Assembly: GCF_900111925.1 (NCBI RefSeq)
Contig: NZ_FOKA01000005.1
Location: forward strand, 1 to 64,000
Reading direction: 5' to 3'
DNA from: Cellulomonas marina
GTDB lineage: Bacteria; Actinomycetota; Actinomycetes; Actinomycetales; Cellulomonadaceae
Length of the DNA: 64,000 nt
Under the pieces are notes generated by a model. That model had not been told where the DNA came from. It saw only the letters and a list, made by a program, of their open reading frames with translations, and ran no database searches. The position numbers were made by a program, and so were the translations under genes. This document shows positions 1-8,412 of this stretch, in pieces (positions within the stretch are counted from its first letter, which is position 1; every line of letters starts with the position of its first letter).

Positions 1-89
1 CGGTCCTGCCCCTGCCACCAGCGCCACCACCACCGCCACCGGCACCCGAACCGGTCCCGGACCCCTGGGCCGGACCCATCCCCTTCTGA
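1..89 (+). CDS. Possible 3' end of a proline-rich protein (partial)
   Basis: An open frame enters from the left edge and stops with TGA at 87-89. The 28 visible residues are almost all Pro, Ala, Val and Glu, as in a flexible C-terminal tail. No domain is visible, so no function can be given. It faces the minus-strand operon that ends at 214. In a GC-rich genome a short Pro-rich frame can be accidental, so this is only a candidate. Confidence 0.25.
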   Translation, partial: VLPLPPAPPPPPPAPEPVPDPWAGPIPF

Positions 90-132
90 CCACGCCTCTG
101 ACCACGGCTCTGACCACGCCTCTGATCACGCC
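85..132. repeat. Four tandem copies of a 12-bp repeat
   Basis: Units of TCTGACCACGCC lie end to end at 85-96, 97-108, 109-120 and 121-132. The second has one change (GGC) and the fourth has TGATCACGCC. The repeat starts at the end of the possible upstream gene and lies between converging genes. Each unit carries TGA or TGAT, so it would also close reading frames. Function unknown. Confidence 0.8.
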
Positions 133-213
133 GGGGCGGCGTCGTTGCCGTGCCACGTGGCGGTCGGCGGCGGCGCTGCGCCGCAGAGCGAGCGTGCTCC
201 CCGACCCTCGTGG

Positions 214-645
214 TCACCCTCGCAGCGGGTCGCGGGCGCTCCGGGCGGCGCAGGTCACGCAGAGGGCGGCCGTCGGCCGGGCGCGCAGCCGACCGGCGCC
301 GACGGGGCCGCCGCAGCGCACGCACCGTCCCCACGTCCCGGTGTCGACCCGACGGCGGGCCTCCTCGACCTCGCGCAGCCCTGCGAGCGCGGCCTCACGC
401 AGCCCGACGGCGCGCGACCAGTCCTGGGAGAGCGTCGAGCCCTCCGGGTCGTGCTCGTCGTCCGCCGTGGTCGCGGTGCGGGCGTGGCGCACCTCGTCGA
501 GCTCGGCACCGGCCTGCTCGGCGCGGGTGCGGAGCTCCTGCTCCCGGGCGTCGAGCAGCAGCAGGGCCTCGGCGGGACCGGGAGCGTCAGCGTCAGCGTC
601 GGCGTTGCGGCCTCTGCCGCCGTCACCAGGATCAGGCGCGGTCAT
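214..645 (-). CDS. TraR/DksA-type C4 zinc-finger protein
   Basis: 143 residues. The C-terminus has a C4 zinc finger, CVRC and CVTC (Cys108, 111, 129 and 132, 17 residues apart), as in the TraR/DksA family. Residues 25-105 are rich in Glu, Ala and Arg and should form the helical hairpin that enters the RNA-polymerase secondary channel in DksA. An Asp-Ala repeat lies near residue 16-21. It is the last gene of a four-gene minus-strand operon, and its start lies 14 bases inside the DoxX-like gene. By family it would adjust transcription initiation. The acidic loop-tip residues of E. coli DksA are not obvious here, so a ppGpp-linked role is not shown. Confidence 0.75.
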   Translation of the reverse strand: MTAPDPGDGGRGRNADADADAPGPAEALLLLDAREQELRTRAEQAGAELDEVRHARTATTADDEHDPEGSTLSQDWSRAVGLREAALAGLREVEEARRRVDTGTWGRCVRCGGPVGAGRLRARPTAALCVTCAARSARDPLRG

Positions 646-1096
646 CGGACACGTCGCCGCGACGTCGTGCGGGGCGCGGCAGGAGGGCGCCCGACGGAGG
701 CGTCGTCCCGGCGCCGTGACGGGCGACCGCGAGCGCCCAGGCCACGAGGGGCGCCTGCAGCGGGAGCCGGAGGAGCGTCACGCGGCGGTCGCGGGTCCAG
801 GGACCTGAGCCGTCCGCGTCGAGCGCCATCTTGGCGTTCCCGGGGAGCACGGCGACGAGCAGGGCGGCCGAGGCGAGCCCCCCGAGCCGTCGCGCTGCCG
901 GGGGGACGAGCAGCGCCGCGCACGCCAGCTCGGCGACGCCGCTCCCGAGCACCCACGGCCGGGCGGGGCCGAGTGCGGCCGGGATGAGCGGCTCGAACAC
1001 CGCGGGCCGCCGCAGGTGCAGGACACCCGCCGCGCCCAGCAGCCCGGCGAGGGCGAGGGCGGGCAGGTGCCGGCGCGCGGCGGCCCCGGTGGTCAC
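632..1096 (-). CDS. DoxX-like small membrane protein
   Basis: 154 residues with about four hydrophobic segments (near 10-27, 47-65, 70-85 and 105-125) and a basic C-terminus. The N-terminal helix followed by a Leu-His-Leu-Arg-Arg turn and Pro-Leu-Ile-Pro, and the later Pro-Gly-Asn-Ala-Lys-Met stretch, are typical of DoxX/MauE-type four-helix membrane proteins. It starts with GTG and overlaps the FMN reductase stop as GTGA, so it is translationally coupled to the LLM/FMN-reductase pair. Family members are linked to thiol or quinone redox chemistry, but no catalytic residue can be read here. Membrane placement is reliable; exact function is not. Confidence 0.7.
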   Translation of the reverse strand: MTTGAAARRHLPALALAGLLGAAGVLHLRRPAVFEPLIPAALGPARPWVLGSGVAELACAALLVPPAARRLGGLASAALLVAVLPGNAKMALDADGSGPWTRDRRVTLLRLPLQAPLVAWALAVARHGAGTTPPSGALLPRPARRRGDVSDDRA

Positions 1097-1818
1097 GCGT
1101 TCCCGAGCAGCTGCTCGAACGAGGGCACGTCGTCGAACTCGTCGACCCGCACCACGGGCGGTCGGGCCGCGACCGTCGCCGCGAGCTCCGCACCCGCCCG
1201 GCGGATGCGGGACGGCAGGGCGTCCTCCGCGCTGCCCCAGTCGTCCGTCGCGGCGAAGACCGCCGTGCTCTCCACGTGCGCCCGCAGGTAGGTGAACAGC
1301 GGCCGGACGCCGTGCTCCACCGCCAGGGAGTGCCGCGCGGTGCCGCCCGTCGCGCCGAGCAGCACCGGCTTGCCCGTCAGGGCGTCCTTGTCGATGACGT
1401 CGACGAAGGACGTGAACAGCCCGGACGCCGTCGCGGCGAAGATCGGCGTCACGGCGATGAGCGCGTCCGCGCCGTCGACGGCCTCGAGGGCGTCGGTGAG
1501 CGCCTCCGAGGGGAAGCCCGTCAGCAGGCGGTTGACGACGTCGTGGGCGAGGTCCCGCACCTCGAGGGTGCGGACCTCGACCGGCACGCCGCGGGCCTCG
1601 AGCTCCTCGACGGTGGCCGACGCCAGGCGGTCGGCCAGCAGCCGCGTCGACGAGGGCTGGGACAGGCCCGCCGCGAGCACGACGAGCCGTCGCGGCTCGG
1701 GCGCGGGCACGCGGGTCGCGCCGTCCACGGCGTGCAGCGTGCCGTGCGACGAGCTGCGGGACGTGCCGGTCGGTGCACCCGTCGACGTGCCGCGCGGGCC
1801 GGTCGGGGTCGTCGCCAT
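1093..1818 (-). CDS. NADPH-dependent FMN reductase (CE1759-like, partner of the LLM enzyme)
   Basis: 241 residues. After a Ser/Thr/Gly-rich leader of about 50 residues, the flavodoxin-like fold begins with a VVLAAGLSQPSSTRLLADRL segment. The phosphate loop is Ser-x-Pro-Ser-Ser-Thr, and the later TPIFAATASG and GATGG segments are typical of the NADPH:FMN reductase family. The start ATG shares its A with the stop of the LLM gene (TGATG), so the two are coupled. This agrees with the known actinobacterial pairing in which the reductase supplies reduced FMN to the LLM monooxygenase. The frame stays open far upstream, but that part is antisense or inside the LLM gene and is not counted. Confidence 0.88.
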   Translation of the reverse strand: MATTPTGPRGTSTGAPTGTSRSSSHGTLHAVDGATRVPAPEPRRLVVLAAGLSQPSSTRLLADRLASATVEELEARGVPVEVRTLEVRDLAHDVVNRLLTGFPSEALTDALEAVDGADALIAVTPIFAATASGLFTSFVDVIDKDALTGKPVLLGATGGTARHSLAVEHGVRPLFTYLRAHVESTAVFAATDDWGSAEDALPSRIRRAGAELAATVAARPPVVRVDEFDDVPSFEQLLGNA

Positions 1819-3032
1819 CAGGAGGCCGCCTTCGCGCTGGTGCGGGGGTCGTCGGAGGGGGTGGTGGCCTCGGCGCCGGACGCGTCGGCGTCCTCGGCGC
1901 GGCGGCCGGTCCAGCGGTCGGCGCCGACGACCGGCTGCGCGTGCAGCTCGCCGGCGGCGCGGGCGGCCGCGACGCGCTCGGCGTGGGTCGGGGGCCCGGA
2001 GGGCACGTGCGCGGGCCGCGCGGCCTCGGCCTCGCGGCGCAGGACCGGCACGATCTCCTCGGCGAGGAGGTCGATCTGCTCGAGCACGGTCTTGAGGGGC
2101 AGGCCGGCGTGGTCGATGAGGAACAGCTGGCGCTGGTAGTCGCCGACCTGCTCGCGGAAGCGCGCGTAGCGGTCGATGACCTGCTGCGGGCTGCCGACCG
2201 TCAGCGGCGTCTCGCGGGTGAAGTCCTCCATCGACGGCCCGTGCCCGTAGACCGGGGCGTTGTCGAAGTACGGGCGGAACTCGTCGACGGCCTTCTGGGA
2301 GTCCTTGCGGACGAAGACCTGCCCGCCGAGCCCGACGATCGCCTGGTCGGCCCGGCCGTGCCCGTGCTTCTCGAAGCGCTGCCGGTAGAACCGCACCATC
2401 TGCCGGGTGTGGCTCATCGGCCAGAAGATGTTGTTGTGGAAGAAGCCGTCGCCGTAGAAGGCGGCCTGCTCGGCGATCTCCGCGCTGCGGATGGAGCCGT
2501 GCCAGACGAAGGGCGGCACGCCGTCGAGCGGGCGGGGCGTCGAGGTGAAGCCCTGCAGGGGCGTGCGGAACTTCCCCTCCCAGTCCACGACGTCCTCGGT
2601 CCAGAGCCGCCGCAGGAGCGCGTAGTTCTCGACCGCGAGGTTGAGGCCCTGCCGGATGTCCTGGCCGAACCACGGGTACACCGGGCCGGTGTTGCCGCGC
2701 CCGAGCATGAGGTCCATGCGGCCGTCGCTGATGACCTGGAGCATCGCGTACTCCTCGGCCAGGCGGACGGGGTCGTTCGTCGTGATGAGCGTCGTCGCGG
2801 TGGACAGCGTGATGCGCTCCGTGACGCCGGCCAGGTAGCCGAGCATCGTCGTGGGCGACGAGGGGACGAACGGCGGGTTGTGGTGCTCGCCCGTGGCGAA
2901 GACGTCCAGGCCGGCCTGGTCGGCGTGCTTCGCGATGGTGAGCATCGACCGGACCCGCTCCGTGTCGTCCGGCGTGCGGCCCGTGGTGGGGTCCGTCGTG
3001 ACGTCCCCCACGGTGAAGATCCCGAACTGCAT
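1818..3032 (-). CDS. LLM-class flavin-dependent monooxygenase (CE1758-like)
   Basis: 404 residues with a luciferase-like TIM barrel over residues 1-335. The N-terminal MQFGIFTVGDV strand, the TGEHHNPPF flavin-site segment near residue 47 and the MLGRGNTGPVYPWFG region are hallmarks. The last 70 residues are an Ala/Asp/Glu-rich tail. The start is fixed by GGGAGG seven bases upstream of ATG. It is the first gene of an operon with its FMN reductase, a DoxX-like protein and a TraR/DksA-type protein. It should use FMNH2 and O2 to oxidise an organic substrate in the cytosol; the substrate is unknown. The family is closer to alkanal/alkanesulfonate monooxygenases than to F420-dependent dehydrogenases. 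Confidence 0.9.
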   Translation of the reverse strand: MQFGIFTVGDVTTDPTTGRTPDDTERVRSMLTIAKHADQAGLDVFATGEHHNPPFVPSSPTTMLGYLAGVTERITLSTATTLITTNDPVRLAEEYAMLQVISDGRMDLMLGRGNTGPVYPWFGQDIRQGLNLAVENYALLRRLWTEDVVDWEGKFRTPLQGFTSTPRPLDGVPPFVWHGSIRSAEIAEQAAFYGDGFFHNNIFWPMSHTRQMVRFYRQRFEKHGHGRADQAIVGLGGQVFVRKDSQKAVDEFRPYFDNAPVYGHGPSMEDFTRETPLTVGSPQQVIDRYARFREQVGDYQRQLFLIDHAGLPLKTVLEQIDLLAEEIVPVLRREAEAARPAHVPSGPPTHAERVAAARAAGELHAQPVVGADRWTGRRAEDADASGAEATTPSDDPRTSAKAAS

Positions 3033-3048
3033 CTCGCGCCTCCCGATC

Positions 3049-3062
3049 CATGCGTCTGCATG
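3049..3062. promoter_or_regulatory. Inverted repeat between the LLM operon and the PilZ gene
   Basis: CATGC-N4-GCATG is a perfect inverted repeat 17 bases upstream of the LLM start codon. It sits in the 208-base gap between divergent genes, where the LLM operon leader is expected. It may be an operator, or a small hairpin in the leader. Nothing else stands out in this gap. Confidence 0.35.
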
Positions 3063-3240
3063 TACTGCTGACGAGGACCCTGAACCGTGCGCCCCCGGCG
3101 GGTATTCCGGTCGGCTCGACCCACCACGACGCTACCGTCCGGGCGCGACCTGCCGATGGTGGTCTGCGGGGACCGGGTGACGGGTCCCAGGACACGCGAC
3201 CGGGCCCGGACGGGCCGGGGAGCCGGCGAGGGGACGGGAC

Positions 3241-3948
3241 GTGCACGAGATGCGACCCTGCGTGGTGCTCGCGGGCGCCGCCACCACGGGCGGCACGGTG
3301 CTCGCGCTCGGCGACGGGTCCGCCCGCGTCGGCGTCGAGCGTGCTCCGGCGACGGGACCTGCGCGGCTCGCGGTCACGGCCCAGGGGCTCGCCGCCGTCC
3401 GGGACGAGACGGCCCTCGTGCCCGGCACGCCGGTCCGCCTGCGCGTCCAGGACGACGCGCGCGGCATCTGCGTCTACGGCGGCGTCGTCGCCGAGGTCGT
3501 GGCGGGCGAGCACGGCGGTGGGGAGGTGCGCCTCGTCGAGGTGGGGCTCCTGTCCGCCGTGCAGCTGCGCGCGGCGCTCCGCGTCGCCATCGACGTCCAG
3601 GTCGTCGCCATCGTGGTGCGCCGCGGCGCCGAGCCCGACGCCGCCCCCGAGCGCATGGAGCTGCAGCTCCTCGACCTGTCGGCGGAGGGGCTGCGCATCA
3701 CCACGCCCGGGTCGCTCGCGATCGGCGACGAGCTCGTCACCGCGATCCCGGACGCCCGCCCCGTCGGCCGCGCGGCGGCCGAGCCGCTGCCCGTGCGCCT
3801 GGAGGTCGTGCGCAGCAGCGTGCACGGCGACGTGCAGCACCACGGCTGCCGGCTCGTCGGCCTCGGGCACCGCGAGGCCGAGGCGCTGCACGCCTTCGTC
3901 GCGCGCCTCCAGCGCGACCGCCGCGCCGCCTTCGCCGGCGTCTCCTGA
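3241..3948 (+). CDS. PilZ-domain c-di-GMP receptor protein
   Basis: 235 residues. Residues 1-105 form a small N-terminal beta domain like the YcgR-N part of flagellar-brake proteins. The PilZ domain follows, with both signature motifs: RAALR (Arg110 and Arg114) and DLSAEG (Asp145, Ser147, Gly150), which bind intercalated c-di-GMP. The GTG start has a GAGGGGA site about nine bases upstream. It converges on a GGDEF-EAL gene 160 bases away, which suggests a common second-messenger circuit. By family it would change shape on binding c-di-GMP and act on a partner such as a motility, pilus or exopolysaccharide machine. The partner cannot be read here. Confidence 0.85.
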   Translation: MHEMRPCVVLAGAATTGGTVLALGDGSARVGVERAPATGPARLAVTAQGLAAVRDETALVPGTPVRLRVQDDARGICVYGGVVAEVVAGEHGGGEVRLVEVGLLSAVQLRAALRVAIDVQVVAIVVRRGAEPDAAPERMELQLLDLSAEGLRITTPGSLAIGDELVTAIPDARPVGRAAAEPLPVRLEVVRSSVHGDVQHHGCRLVGLGHREAEALHAFVARLQRDRRAAFAGVS

Positions 3949-4108
3949 CCGGGCCCGTGCGGACGGGCCCGGACGGGACCCGGACGCGCCTGGACGACGC
4001 CTGAACCACCGGCGGGAGAGACCCGGACGGCGCGACCGCCGGCTGGACGGTCCGCGGACCCGCCCCTGGTGGTCGTCCGGCGACCGGGACGCCCCCGGGC
4101 GCCGACGG

Positions 4109-7100
4109 TCAGGCGACGGGCTCGTCCGGCGTCGGCGGCGTCCGCCGCGCGTCCTCGGCGACGAGCGCCGGCACCGGGCGGCCCAGCAGGCGGCGCGCCT
4201 CGTCGGCGGGGACGGCACGCGAGAACAGGTAGCCCTGCGCGCTCGCGCAGCCGATCGCCCGCAGCGCGCGCAGCTGCTCGACGGTCTCCACGCCCTCGGC
4301 GACGACGTCGAGGTCGAGGGCGCGGCCCATGGCGACGACCGCGCGCACGAGCTCCTGCGACCGCGCGTCGTCGGCGAGCTCGGCGACGAAGGAGCGGTCG
4401 ATCTTCAGCGCGTCCACCGGGTAGCGCTGCAGCGTCTGCAGGGAGGAGTGCCCGGTGCCGAAGTCGTCGATGTGCAGGCTCAGGCCCGCGTCCCGGAAGC
4501 GCCGGACCATCCGGTCGGCGAGCTCGGGGCTACGGGCGATGACGCGCTCGGTGATCTCCAGCGCGAGGTGCTCCGGGCCGAGCCCGTGCCGCGTCAGCGT
4601 CGCGAGCGTCGTCGGCACGAGGTCCGCGTCCCAGAACTCGCGGTCGGACAGGTTGACGGACACGGTGACCGGCCCGGCGTGCGCGCGCCGCCACCCGGCG
4701 ACGTCGCGCGCGACCCGGTCGACGAGCCAGCGGCCCAGGGCGACGACGAGGCCCGTCTCCTCCATGAGCGGCAGGAACTCCGCCGGCGGGACGAGCCCGC
4801 GCTCGGGGTGCCGCCACCGCACGAGCGCCTCGAACCGCGTGAGGTCGTCACCGGCCAGCGCCACGATCGGCTGGTAGTGGACCTCGAACTCCTGCCGCTC
4901 GAGCGCGCGCTGGACCTGGTCCTGCAGCCACAGGTGCTGCAGGGCGGCGTCGTGCATGGACGAGTCGAAGTACGACACGGAGCCGCGCTCGCGGACCTTC
5001 GCGTCGTACATGGCGGTGTCGGCGTCCCGCAGGACGTCCTCCGCGGACTCGTACCCCGCGCTGGACAGGGCGATGCCGACGCTCGCGGTCACCCACAGGG
5101 AGTGGCCGGTCACCTCGACGGGGCGGCTCAGCGCCTCGCGGATGCGCTGCACGACCGCCGGCACGTGCTCCGGCGGGAGCCCGTCGAGGAGGACGGCGAA
5201 CTCGTCGCCGCCGAACCGGGCCGCGGTGTCGGCGGGCCGGACGGCCTCGCGCAGCCGGTCGCTGACGGCGCGCAGGAGGCGGTCACCGGTCTGGTGGCCG
5301 AGCGAGTCGTTGATGACCTTGAACCGGTCGAGGTCGAGGAAGAGCACTGCGAACGGCGTCCCGGCCGTCGCCCGCCGCACCGACGTGGTCAGCCGCTCGA
5401 GGAACGCGCGCCGGTTGGCCAGCCCCGTGATGGGGTCGACCGAGGCGTGGCGTCGCAGCTCCTCCTCGAGGCCCTTGCGGTGGGTGTGGTCCGACAGCGA
5501 GCCGAGCAGTCGCGGCGACCCCGTCCCGGCCGGGTGCGCGCCCAGGGGCATCGCCCGGCTGAGCAGCCACCGCCAGGTGACGTCCGAAGGCCCGCGGTAG
5601 CGGAACTCGCGCTCCTGCAGGGTCGTGCCCGTCCGTGCCGTGCGTCGCAGGTCGGCCAGGAGCCCGTCGAGGTCGTCCGGGTGCACCCCGCGCGCCCACT
5701 GCGCGCCGCGCTCGGGCTCCGGCACGTGCTCGAGGCCGAGCAGCGCCACGCACCGCGCGGACAGGTTGATGTCCCCGCCCTCGAGGTCCCAGTCCCACAG
5801 CCCCTCGTTCATCGCCGAGGCCAGCAGCGCGTAGCGCTCCTCGCTCGACCGCAGCGACCGCGCGAGGTCCTCCTGCTCGAACGACGCGCACAGCAGCGCC
5901 GCCCACTGGTTGTAGCTCTCGCGGCGCAGGTTGTCGTCGACGGACCCGACGACCGCCAGGACGCCCCAGTCGCGCCCGCGGGCGCGCACCGGCACGACGT
6001 AGACCGCCTCGCCCTGCTCGGGACGTGCCGCCGCGAGCACGTCGGACGACGGGAAGCACGCGGCCGTGCTCGCGTCCCCGGCGACGACGCGCAGCGTCCG
6101 GTGCGGGTCGTAGACGCCCTCGACGACGAGGCGGTCGCCGCGCCACAGGGCCAGCACCCCGGCGCGCACGCCCGTGCGGGACATCCAGGTGAGCCAGCGG
6201 GGGTCGCCGGCCCCGTGCCCGAGCAGCGCGACGCCCACGTCGTGCTGCTCGACGAGGGCGGCCTCGGCGCCGTGCGCCCGCCGCAGGTACTGGCCCGCGT
6301 GGACGTGGCTGAGCACGGCGGGCATGCGTCGCAGCATGGCGCGCAGCACCTGGCGCGCGGCCTCGTCGGGGGCTGCCTCGGTGCGGGCTGGCTCGGTGGG
6401 GGCTGCCTCGGCGCGGGCTGCCTCGTCGGCCTCGGCGAGGAGGGTCAGATGCGCGGTCAGCGCGCCGACGGCGCGGTCCGTGCCACCGGGCAGCAGGCGC
6501 GCGTCCGTGACGGACCGCAGCGCGGCGGCCATGCGCGCTGGCGCGGGGGTGGTGCCGGTGCGCAGGGCCTCCTCGACGACCGCCGCGACCTCCCGCAGCG
6601 CGTCCTCCACGGCCTGCTCGGGCCCCGCCGGGCCGTCGGCGTGCTCGAGGGCCGCGGCGAGGCCGTGCCGCAGCACCCCCACGGGGTCGTCGGCCCCGTC
6701 GTGGCGCACGACGTCCTCGCGCACCGCGACCGCCTCGCCCGGGCACCCGCACGACGAGCGCCGCACCAGGGCGACGGGGTGCCGCGGCTCCCCGTCCGGG
6801 TCCCGGCCCTCGCGGAGCGCGCGCAGGAGGCGCATCGCGTACGCGCCGGTCGCGTGGAAGGGCTGGTCGACGGTCGTCAGCGCGGGCACGCAGTAGGCGG
6901 CGGCCTCGATGCCGTCGAACCCGACGACCGCGACGTCCTGCGGCACGCGCAGCCCCACCCGCGCCAGGCCCGCGACGACCCCGAGGGCGTTGCGGTCGGT
7001 CGCGCACACGACCGCGGTGGGCGGCTCGTCGAGCAGCGCGAGGCCGGCGGCCGCGTGCTCGCCGCTGGCCTCGCCGTGGTCCGCCGTGGCGAGGAAGTGG

Positions 7101-7615
7101 GCGGGGTCGGGCGCGAGGCCCAGCTCCAGCATCGCCTCGTGGTACCCCGCGTACCGCTCGCGCATGTCCGCCTGGCCCAGGTTCCCCACGAAGCCGATGC
7201 GCGTGTGCCCGTGCTCGGCGAGGTGCCGGACGGCGGCGCGGGTGCCGGCCGCGTTGTCGGGGCTCGCGGACGCGAGACCGGCCGAGGCGAGGTCGCCGCC
7301 GGGCGGGACGCGGGGCAGCACGACGTCCTCCGACGCGGACACCACCGGCAGCCCGTGCCGCCGGAGCCGCTCGACGACGCCGCGGTCGACCGCGGTCGAC
7401 ACCGTCACCGCGCCCGCCACCTGGTCCCAGGCCAGCGGGGTGGCGGTCGTCGGCGCGTCGCCCGGCGCGGTCGCCCGCGTCCCGGCGTCGTACGTCTGCT
7501 GCACGACGAGACGCAGCCCCGCCCGCACGGCCTCCCGGTGCATGCCCGCGACGACGTCGCCGAAGTAGAAGCCCCCCGTCACCGGGGTGAGCACGAGGAC
7601 GGCGTCGTCGGGCAC
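4109..7615 (-). CDS. LacI-type sensor / PAS / GGDEF / EAL cyclic-di-GMP enzyme
   Basis: 1168 residues if started at the GTG that has GGAGGAC four bases upstream; a longer start at 7693 is possible. Residues 1-300 look like the ligand-binding part of LacI/PurR regulators, ending in Arg-Arg-Ser-Ser-Cys-Gly-Cys, with no helix-turn-helix and no signal peptide. An Ala/Glu/Pro repeat linker and a GAF-like region follow, then a PAS domain (about 590-700). The GGDEF domain is intact (802-806), with an RxxD inhibitory site five residues before it (793-796). The EAL domain is intact (929-931), with NLS, ITER, IDDFGTG, KIDRSF and EGVET motifs. Both synthesis and breakdown of c-di-GMP are therefore possible, probably set by a small-molecule ligand in the cytosol. 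The nearby PilZ gene could be a downstream receptor. Confidence 0.9.
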   Translation of the reverse strand: MPDDAVLVLTPVTGGFYFGDVVAGMHREAVRAGLRLVVQQTYDAGTRATAPGDAPTTATPLAWDQVAGAVTVSTAVDRGVVERLRRHGLPVVSASEDVVLPRVPPGGDLASAGLASASPDNAAGTRAAVRHLAEHGHTRIGFVGNLGQADMRERYAGYHEAMLELGLAPDPAHFLATADHGEASGEHAAAGLALLDEPPTAVVCATDRNALGVVAGLARVGLRVPQDVAVVGFDGIEAAAYCVPALTTVDQPFHATGAYAMRLLRALREGRDPDGEPRHPVALVRRSSCGCPGEAVAVREDVVRHDGADDPVGVLRHGLAAALEHADGPAGPEQAVEDALREVAAVVEEALRTGTTPAPARMAAALRSVTDARLLPGGTDRAVGALTAHLTLLAEADEAARAEAAPTEPARTEAAPDEAARQVLRAMLRRMPAVLSHVHAGQYLRRAHGAEAALVEQHDVGVALLGHGAGDPRWLTWMSRTGVRAGVLALWRGDRLVVEGVYDPHRTLRVVAGDASTAACFPSSDVLAAARPEQGEAVYVVPVRARGRDWGVLAVVGSVDDNLRRESYNQWAALLCASFEQEDLARSLRSSEERYALLASAMNEGLWDWDLEGGDINLSARCVALLGLEHVPEPERGAQWARGVHPDDLDGLLADLRRTARTGTTLQEREFRYRGPSDVTWRWLLSRAMPLGAHPAGTGSPRLLGSLSDHTHRKGLEEELRRHASVDPITGLANRRAFLERLTTSVRRATAGTPFAVLFLDLDRFKVINDSLGHQTGDRLLRAVSDRLREAVRPADTAARFGGDEFAVLLDGLPPEHVPAVVQRIREALSRPVEVTGHSLWVTASVGIALSSAGYESAEDVLRDADTAMYDAKVRERGSVSYFDSSMHDAALQHLWLQDQVQRALERQEFEVHYQPIVALAGDDLTRFEALVRWRHPERGLVPPAEFLPLMEETGLVVALGRWLVDRVARDVAGWRRAHAGPVTVSVNLSDREFWDADLVPTTLATLTRHGLGPEHLALEITERVIARSPELADRMVRRFRDAGLSLHIDDFGTGHSSLQTLQRYPVDALKIDRSFVAELADDARSQELVRAVVAMGRALDLDVVAEGVETVEQLRALRAIGCASAQGYLFSRAVPADEARRLLGRPVPALVAEDARRTPPTPDEPVA

Positions 7616-7701
7616 GGGTCCTCCGTCCGGGTGTCGGGGTATCGGGTGGCGGGGCATCGGGACGGCGGGGGTGGTGCGGTGGTGGGCCTGCACGGCGAGG
7701 C

Positions 7702-7729
7702 GTCACCGGTGACCATCGGCCGGTACCGG
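7702..7729. promoter_or_regulatory. Two perfect palindromes upstream of the GGDEF-EAL gene
   Basis: GTCACCGGTGAC (7702-7713) and CCGGTACCGG (7720-7729) are both perfect palindromes. They lie six bases apart in the 284-base gap between the divergent GGDEF-EAL and msrB genes, about 90-115 bases from the GGDEF-EAL start. Paired palindromes in a divergent promoter region suggest an operator, but chance in GC-rich DNA is possible. Confidence 0.35.
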
Positions 7730-7899
7730 GCGCGCGTGACGGGTGGGTGTGACGATCCTCGGGACGGATCACCCGGACGGGGCAGGTGGCGGCCCGTGCC
7801 GCCCCGCCCGGGCGGTGCCCCCACGGATGACCGCGCCGCGCCGCGGTGTTGTGACCACGGGACGACGAGCCGGACGCCCACCGGCGAGAGGGGACGACG

Positions 7900-8334
7900 A
7901 TGACCGACCAGCCCGACGGCACCACCGCCGGACGCACGACCTACGAGGTGACGCGCACCGACGACGAGTGGCGCGCGGTGCTCGACCCCCAGGAGTTCGC
8001 CGTCCTGCGGCGCGCCGCCACCGAGCGGCCGTGGACGGGGGAGCTGCTCGACGAGTCGCGCGAGGGCGTCTACCGGTGCCGCGCGTGCGGCAACGAGCTC
8101 TTCCGCTCGGGGACGAAGTTCGACAGCCACTGCGGGTGGCCGAGCTTCTTCAGCCCGCTGGCGGAGGACCGGGTGCGGCTCCTCGAGGACCGCAGCCACG
8201 GCATGGTGCGCACGGAGGTGCTCTGCGCCCGGTGCGGGTCCCACCTGGGGCACGTGTTCGACGACGCGCCGCAGACGCCGACGGGGGACCGCTACTGCAT
8301 GAACTCGGTGAGCCTCACGTTCGACGCGAGCTGA
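7900..8334 (+). CDS. msrB: Peptide-methionine (R)-S-oxide reductase
   Basis: 144 residues, the usual length of single-domain MsrB. It reduces the R epimer of methionine sulfoxide in oxidised proteins. Zinc is held by two CxxC pairs (Cys60/63 and Cys109/112). The catalytic Cys133 lies in RYCMNS, where most members have RYCINS. A further cysteine in SHCGWPSF (Cys78) can act as the resolving residue, so regeneration by thioredoxin is expected. No signal peptide is seen, so it is cytosolic. It stands alone, divergent from the GGDEF-EAL gene, and ends at a strong shared terminator. Confidence 0.95.
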   Translation: MTDQPDGTTAGRTTYEVTRTDDEWRAVLDPQEFAVLRRAATERPWTGELLDESREGVYRCRACGNELFRSGTKFDSHCGWPSFFSPLAEDRVRLLEDRSHGMVRTEVLCARCGSHLGHVFDDAPQTPTGDRYCMNSVSLTFDAS

Positions 8335-8356
8335 GCGCCAGCGCGTCGGGGACGCG

Positions 8357-8394
8357 GACGGGGCCCGTGCCGAAGGACCGGCACGGGCCCCGTC
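8357..8394. terminator. Bidirectional hairpin terminator between msrB and the sugar porter
   Basis: A perfect 15-bp stem (8357-8371 pairing with 8380-8394) encloses an eight-base loop, GAAGGACC. It lies between two converging stops. There is no long T run, as is common in actinobacteria, but the stem strength and position support a terminator for both genes. Confidence 0.85.
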
Positions 8395-8412
8395 GTCGTC
8401 GGGGGAGGGCTC

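Noticed and set aside
3949-4108. Small gene in the gap between PilZ and GGDEF-EAL
   Set aside because: Only GGGCCC-rich self-complementary sequence is seen, which may be a terminator; no start with a ribosome site was found.
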